This document shows positions 63,101 to 64,000 of a stretch of DNA of 64,000 bases, piece by piece. The stretch comes from Candidatus Skiveiella danica (GTDB lineage Bacteria; Pseudomonadota; Gammaproteobacteria; Burkholderiales; Burkholderiaceae_C), in assembly GCA_016721925.1 (NCBI GenBank), contig JADKHE010000002.1, positions 310,001 through 374,000 of the forward strand, in the 5' to 3' direction. A program made the position numbers and the translations under genes. A model generated the notes under the pieces. It was not told where the DNA came from. It made no database searches and saw only the letters and a list, made by a program, of their open reading frames with translations. Within the stretch, counting starts at the first letter, position 1, and the number at the start of each line of letters is the position of its first letter.

Positions 63101-63226
63101 GCCCCGGGTCTCGGTGGACAAGCGGGCGGCCAGCTGGCCGGCCACCTCGTTGGTGGCTCGCGCAGCCTGTTCGTAAGCCTGTGCACTGGACGCCTGCGTG
63201 ATGGTACGGGGCAGGGGGGCGTTCAT
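60146..63226 (-). CDS. FAD-linked 2-hydroxyacid dehydrogenase fused to Fe-S domain (YdiJ-like)
   Basis: 1026-residue fusion. The N-terminal FAD_binding_4 domain (PHCSEDVALALDICRSLSVPIVPRGGGTSQ, split; TLGGMAGNNSCG) and FAD-oxidase C domain (residues about 50-530) resemble GlcD/Dld. Then comes a linker with CRKFDAGTMCPSYRVTRDEQ, a [4Fe-4S] motif CVSCKGCKRDCPTG and two C-terminal CCG-type regions (HLCCGRTYLSSG, SCCGMAGTFGYE). Members oxidise D-2-hydroxyglutarate, D-lactate or glycolate and feed the quinone pool. ATG 63226. The GntR gene ends 5 bp upstream in the same orientation. Confidence 0.85.
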   Translation of the reverse strand: MNAPLPRTITQASSAQAYEQAARATNEVAGQLAARLSTETRGEVHFSRADRGRYATDASIYQVTPVGVFVPHCSEDVALALDICRSLSVPIVPRGGGTSQCGQTVGAGLVIDFSKHVRNILGVDVPNRTVEVEPGIVLDHLNAALKPHGLWYPVDVSTSAQATLGGMAGNNSCGSRSIAYGNMVHNVLGAKAWTANGTLIDLGAHAQATGRSREIGEYVRTLADALRPDIDARWPKVLRRVGGYNLDIFHNQNERPYTNDGTVNLAHLLIGSEGTLALTKSLTLRLNELPRAKVLGVVNFPTFYKAMDSAQHIVTLGDDGTLSAVELVDRTMIELALQNPAFAPTVRTALSPKINQGKPDAILLVEFSGASKADITPKIRQLVELMGDLGLPGSVVEMIDDAPQKNLWEVRKAGLNIMMSLKGDGKPVSFIEDCAVPLEHLAEYTDGLTQVFRKHGSKGTWYAHASVGTLHVRPILDMRREGAVKMRAIAEEASALVRKFKGAYSGEHGDGLCRGEWIEWQFGPKITQAFSQIKQFMDPDNLLSPQRIVNPPKMDDTRLMRFPPGYKVIPLQPVLDWSAWNVQNNPATEAISAPGSGGDPAQGFAKAVEMCNNNGHCRKFDAGTMCPSYRVTRDEQHLTRGRANTLRLALSGQLGPEGLIGEAVKEAMELCVSCKGCKRDCPTGVDMARMKVEFLHHYKQKHGHTLKDRLVARLPDYAHWASRLAPLLNLRNRVPVLARLGEKWLGFSARRSLPEWKTRTFFNTRHDTFTRTEVLAAAKPVVLFVDTFNGIFEDDNASAAIRVLNAGGYAVHVATKTVADGKHLCCGRTYLSSGMVDEARAKARELIDSLLPFAAQGIAIVGLEPSCLLTLRDEALTLGLGEAAHTVSRQALLLEEFLAREAAAGKLEDLKSRLRPATQSILLHGHCHQKAFDAVRPILDVIRLIPGATPELIESSCCGMAGTFGYEARHIEVSMQMAELSLLPAVRNQPDALIVADGTSCRHQIRDGAQREAVHVARLLADHLGR

Positions 63227-63231
63227 GGCAA

Positions 63232-63927
63232 TCAGGCCTTCGCGGAGGTGGCGGGAGGAGCGATGGCAGCGCGCAGCTGCTCGATCACGACGTCGCGCTT
63301 GTGATTCAGGTGGGCGACCAGCACCGCGCGCATCGCCAAGGGGTCGTGGGCAGTCAATGCCTCGATCATCAATTCGTGTTCGCGCACCGCGCGGCCCCAT
63401 TTTTCCTCGTCCTGGTTTGACCTGAATCGCAGCGCCTGCAGGCGTGCATTGACCTGGCGGTAGGTCACGCTCAACACCGGGTTCCTGGCGGCGGTGTTGA
63501 TGGCGTTGTGGATGGCCGCGTTCAGGCGGTAGTAGCCTGGCAGATCGCGCCGTGTGTAGGCCGCCATCATTTCGAAATGCATGGCGCGGATTTCGGCGAG
63601 TTCGCCGTCTGTAATGCGCGTGGCCGCCAGCTCGCCGGACTGGCCTTCAAGTCCGGCCATGACCTCGAACGTGTTCAGAACATCCGCCTCGGTCAGCTGC
63701 AGCGCAATGGCGCCCCGGTTGGGCAGCAATTCCACCAGTCCTTCGGCGGCGAGCATCTTGATCGCCTCGCGCAAAGGGGTGCGCGAAACGTTCAGCACCT
63801 CGCACAATTCGCGCTCATTGAGCTTGGCGCCTGGCGCGAGCTGGTTTTCGACCAGCATCTGGCGCAGTCGGCTTGCGACTTGTTCGTGCAGCGCGGCACG
63901 TGGGATGGAGATGATTTCTGCAGTCAT
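63232..63927 (-). CDS. GntR-family (FCD-type) transcriptional regulator
   Basis: 231-residue regulator: winged helix (LRQMLVENQLAPGAKLNERELCEVLNVSRTPLREAIK, split here; residues about 18-60) and C-terminal FCD domain with conserved His (RLNAAIHNAINTAAR, AVREHELMIEAL). First gene of a two-gene operon with the 2-hydroxyacid dehydrogenase, so it probably senses that enzyme's substrate. Confidence 0.85.
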   Translation of the reverse strand: MTAEIISIPRAALHEQVASRLRQMLVENQLAPGAKLNERELCEVLNVSRTPLREAIKMLAAEGLVELLPNRGAIALQLTEADVLNTFEVMAGLEGQSGELAATRITDGELAEIRAMHFEMMAAYTRRDLPGYYRLNAAIHNAINTAARNPVLSVTYRQVNARLQALRFRSNQDEEKWGRAVREHELMIEALTAHDPLAMRAVLVAHLNHKRDVVIEQLRAAIAPPATSAKA

Positions 63928-63934
63928 GTTGGAA

Positions 63935-63948
63935 TTTTGTATGCAAAA
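63935..63948. promoter_or_regulatory. Candidate GntR operator
   Basis: Palindrome TTTTG-TATG-CAAAA, 8 bp upstream of the GntR start codon on the minus strand, of the TTGTATnCAA kind bound by FCD-type GntR regulators. Probably autoregulatory. Confidence 0.5.
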
Positions 63949-64000
63949 AATACCGCTGTCAAATTGAAATGAAGGGTATTTTCGATTGACAAATGAATTT

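Overview
The window is a high-GC chromosomal segment of a betaproteobacterium, most likely order Burkholderiales and family Comamonadaceae. I infer this from gene content: a full liv-type ABC transporter, hpnCDE squalene genes, a Bug/TctC receptor, a small Trp-rich protein of the TIGR04438 type, an orphan boxB, and a cbb3 oxidase cluster followed by fnr and hemN. There is no phage, plasmid, CRISPR array, IS element or rRNA operon. Coding density is high and most genes are chromosomal core or common catabolic genes.

Layout. 0.1-8.0 kb: a branched-chain-type ABC transporter (binding protein, two ATPases, two permeases), then a secreted carboxylesterase and an alpha/beta hydrolase, all on +. 8.2-12.9 kb: hemH divergent from a HAD phosphatase, a GST, a TPR membrane protein and a luciferase-like monooxygenase. 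13-17.2 kb: pilU and the squalene operon hpnC-hpnD-hpnE on -. 17.2-21.7 kb: a two-gene RND efflux system behind a strong promoter overlapped by a TetR-like operator. 21.9-28.4 kb: tRNA-Leu, the proteostasis series tig-clpP-clpX-lon with hairpins at its junctions, then tRNA-Gly, tRNA-Cys and tRNA-Leu. 28.4-37 kb: a conserved unknown, a YgjP-like metallopeptidase, murI, class I fumarase, nhaA, a YqhA-like protein, acs, a cytochrome c and a small Trp-rich protein. 37.2-42.5 kb: ilvD, a frameshifted boxB with a BoxR-like operator, lgt and an XRE-type protein. 42.9-48.6 kb: a malonate utilisation operon (GntR regulator, malonyl-CoA decarboxylase, Bug receptor, enoyl-CoA hydratase, malonyl-CoA synthetase). 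48.7-60.1 kb: a microaerobic respiration block (Usp, ccoI-ccoS-ccoNOQP-ccoG-fixH-like, fnr, hemN, SafE-like) carrying three perfect FNR boxes. 60.1-64 kb: a GntR regulator and a giant FAD/Fe-S 2-hydroxyacid dehydrogenase.

The most unusual signal is not a gene. Eleven copies of a short dispersed element share the core CCCAGC-N7-GGTC-N7-GCTAT with exactly conserved spacing. They occur between 3 and 47 kb. Six lie inside protein-coding genes (hpnE, hpnC, the RND adaptor, murI, malonyl-CoA decarboxylase, enoyl-CoA hydratase) without breaking the frame, and in a single codon phase. Ten of the eleven point the same way on the + strand whatever the direction of the host gene. This resembles in behaviour the in-frame palindromic elements known from Rickettsia, but the sequence is different and I do not know it as a described family.

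Functional links. The FNR boxes tie Usp/CcoI, CcoNOQP and HemN/Fnr into one low-oxygen regulon. The malonate genes form a complete uptake-activation-decarboxylation route that would deliver acetyl-CoA. boxB stands alone: no other box gene is in the window, and it carries a one-base frameshift although its operator is intact.
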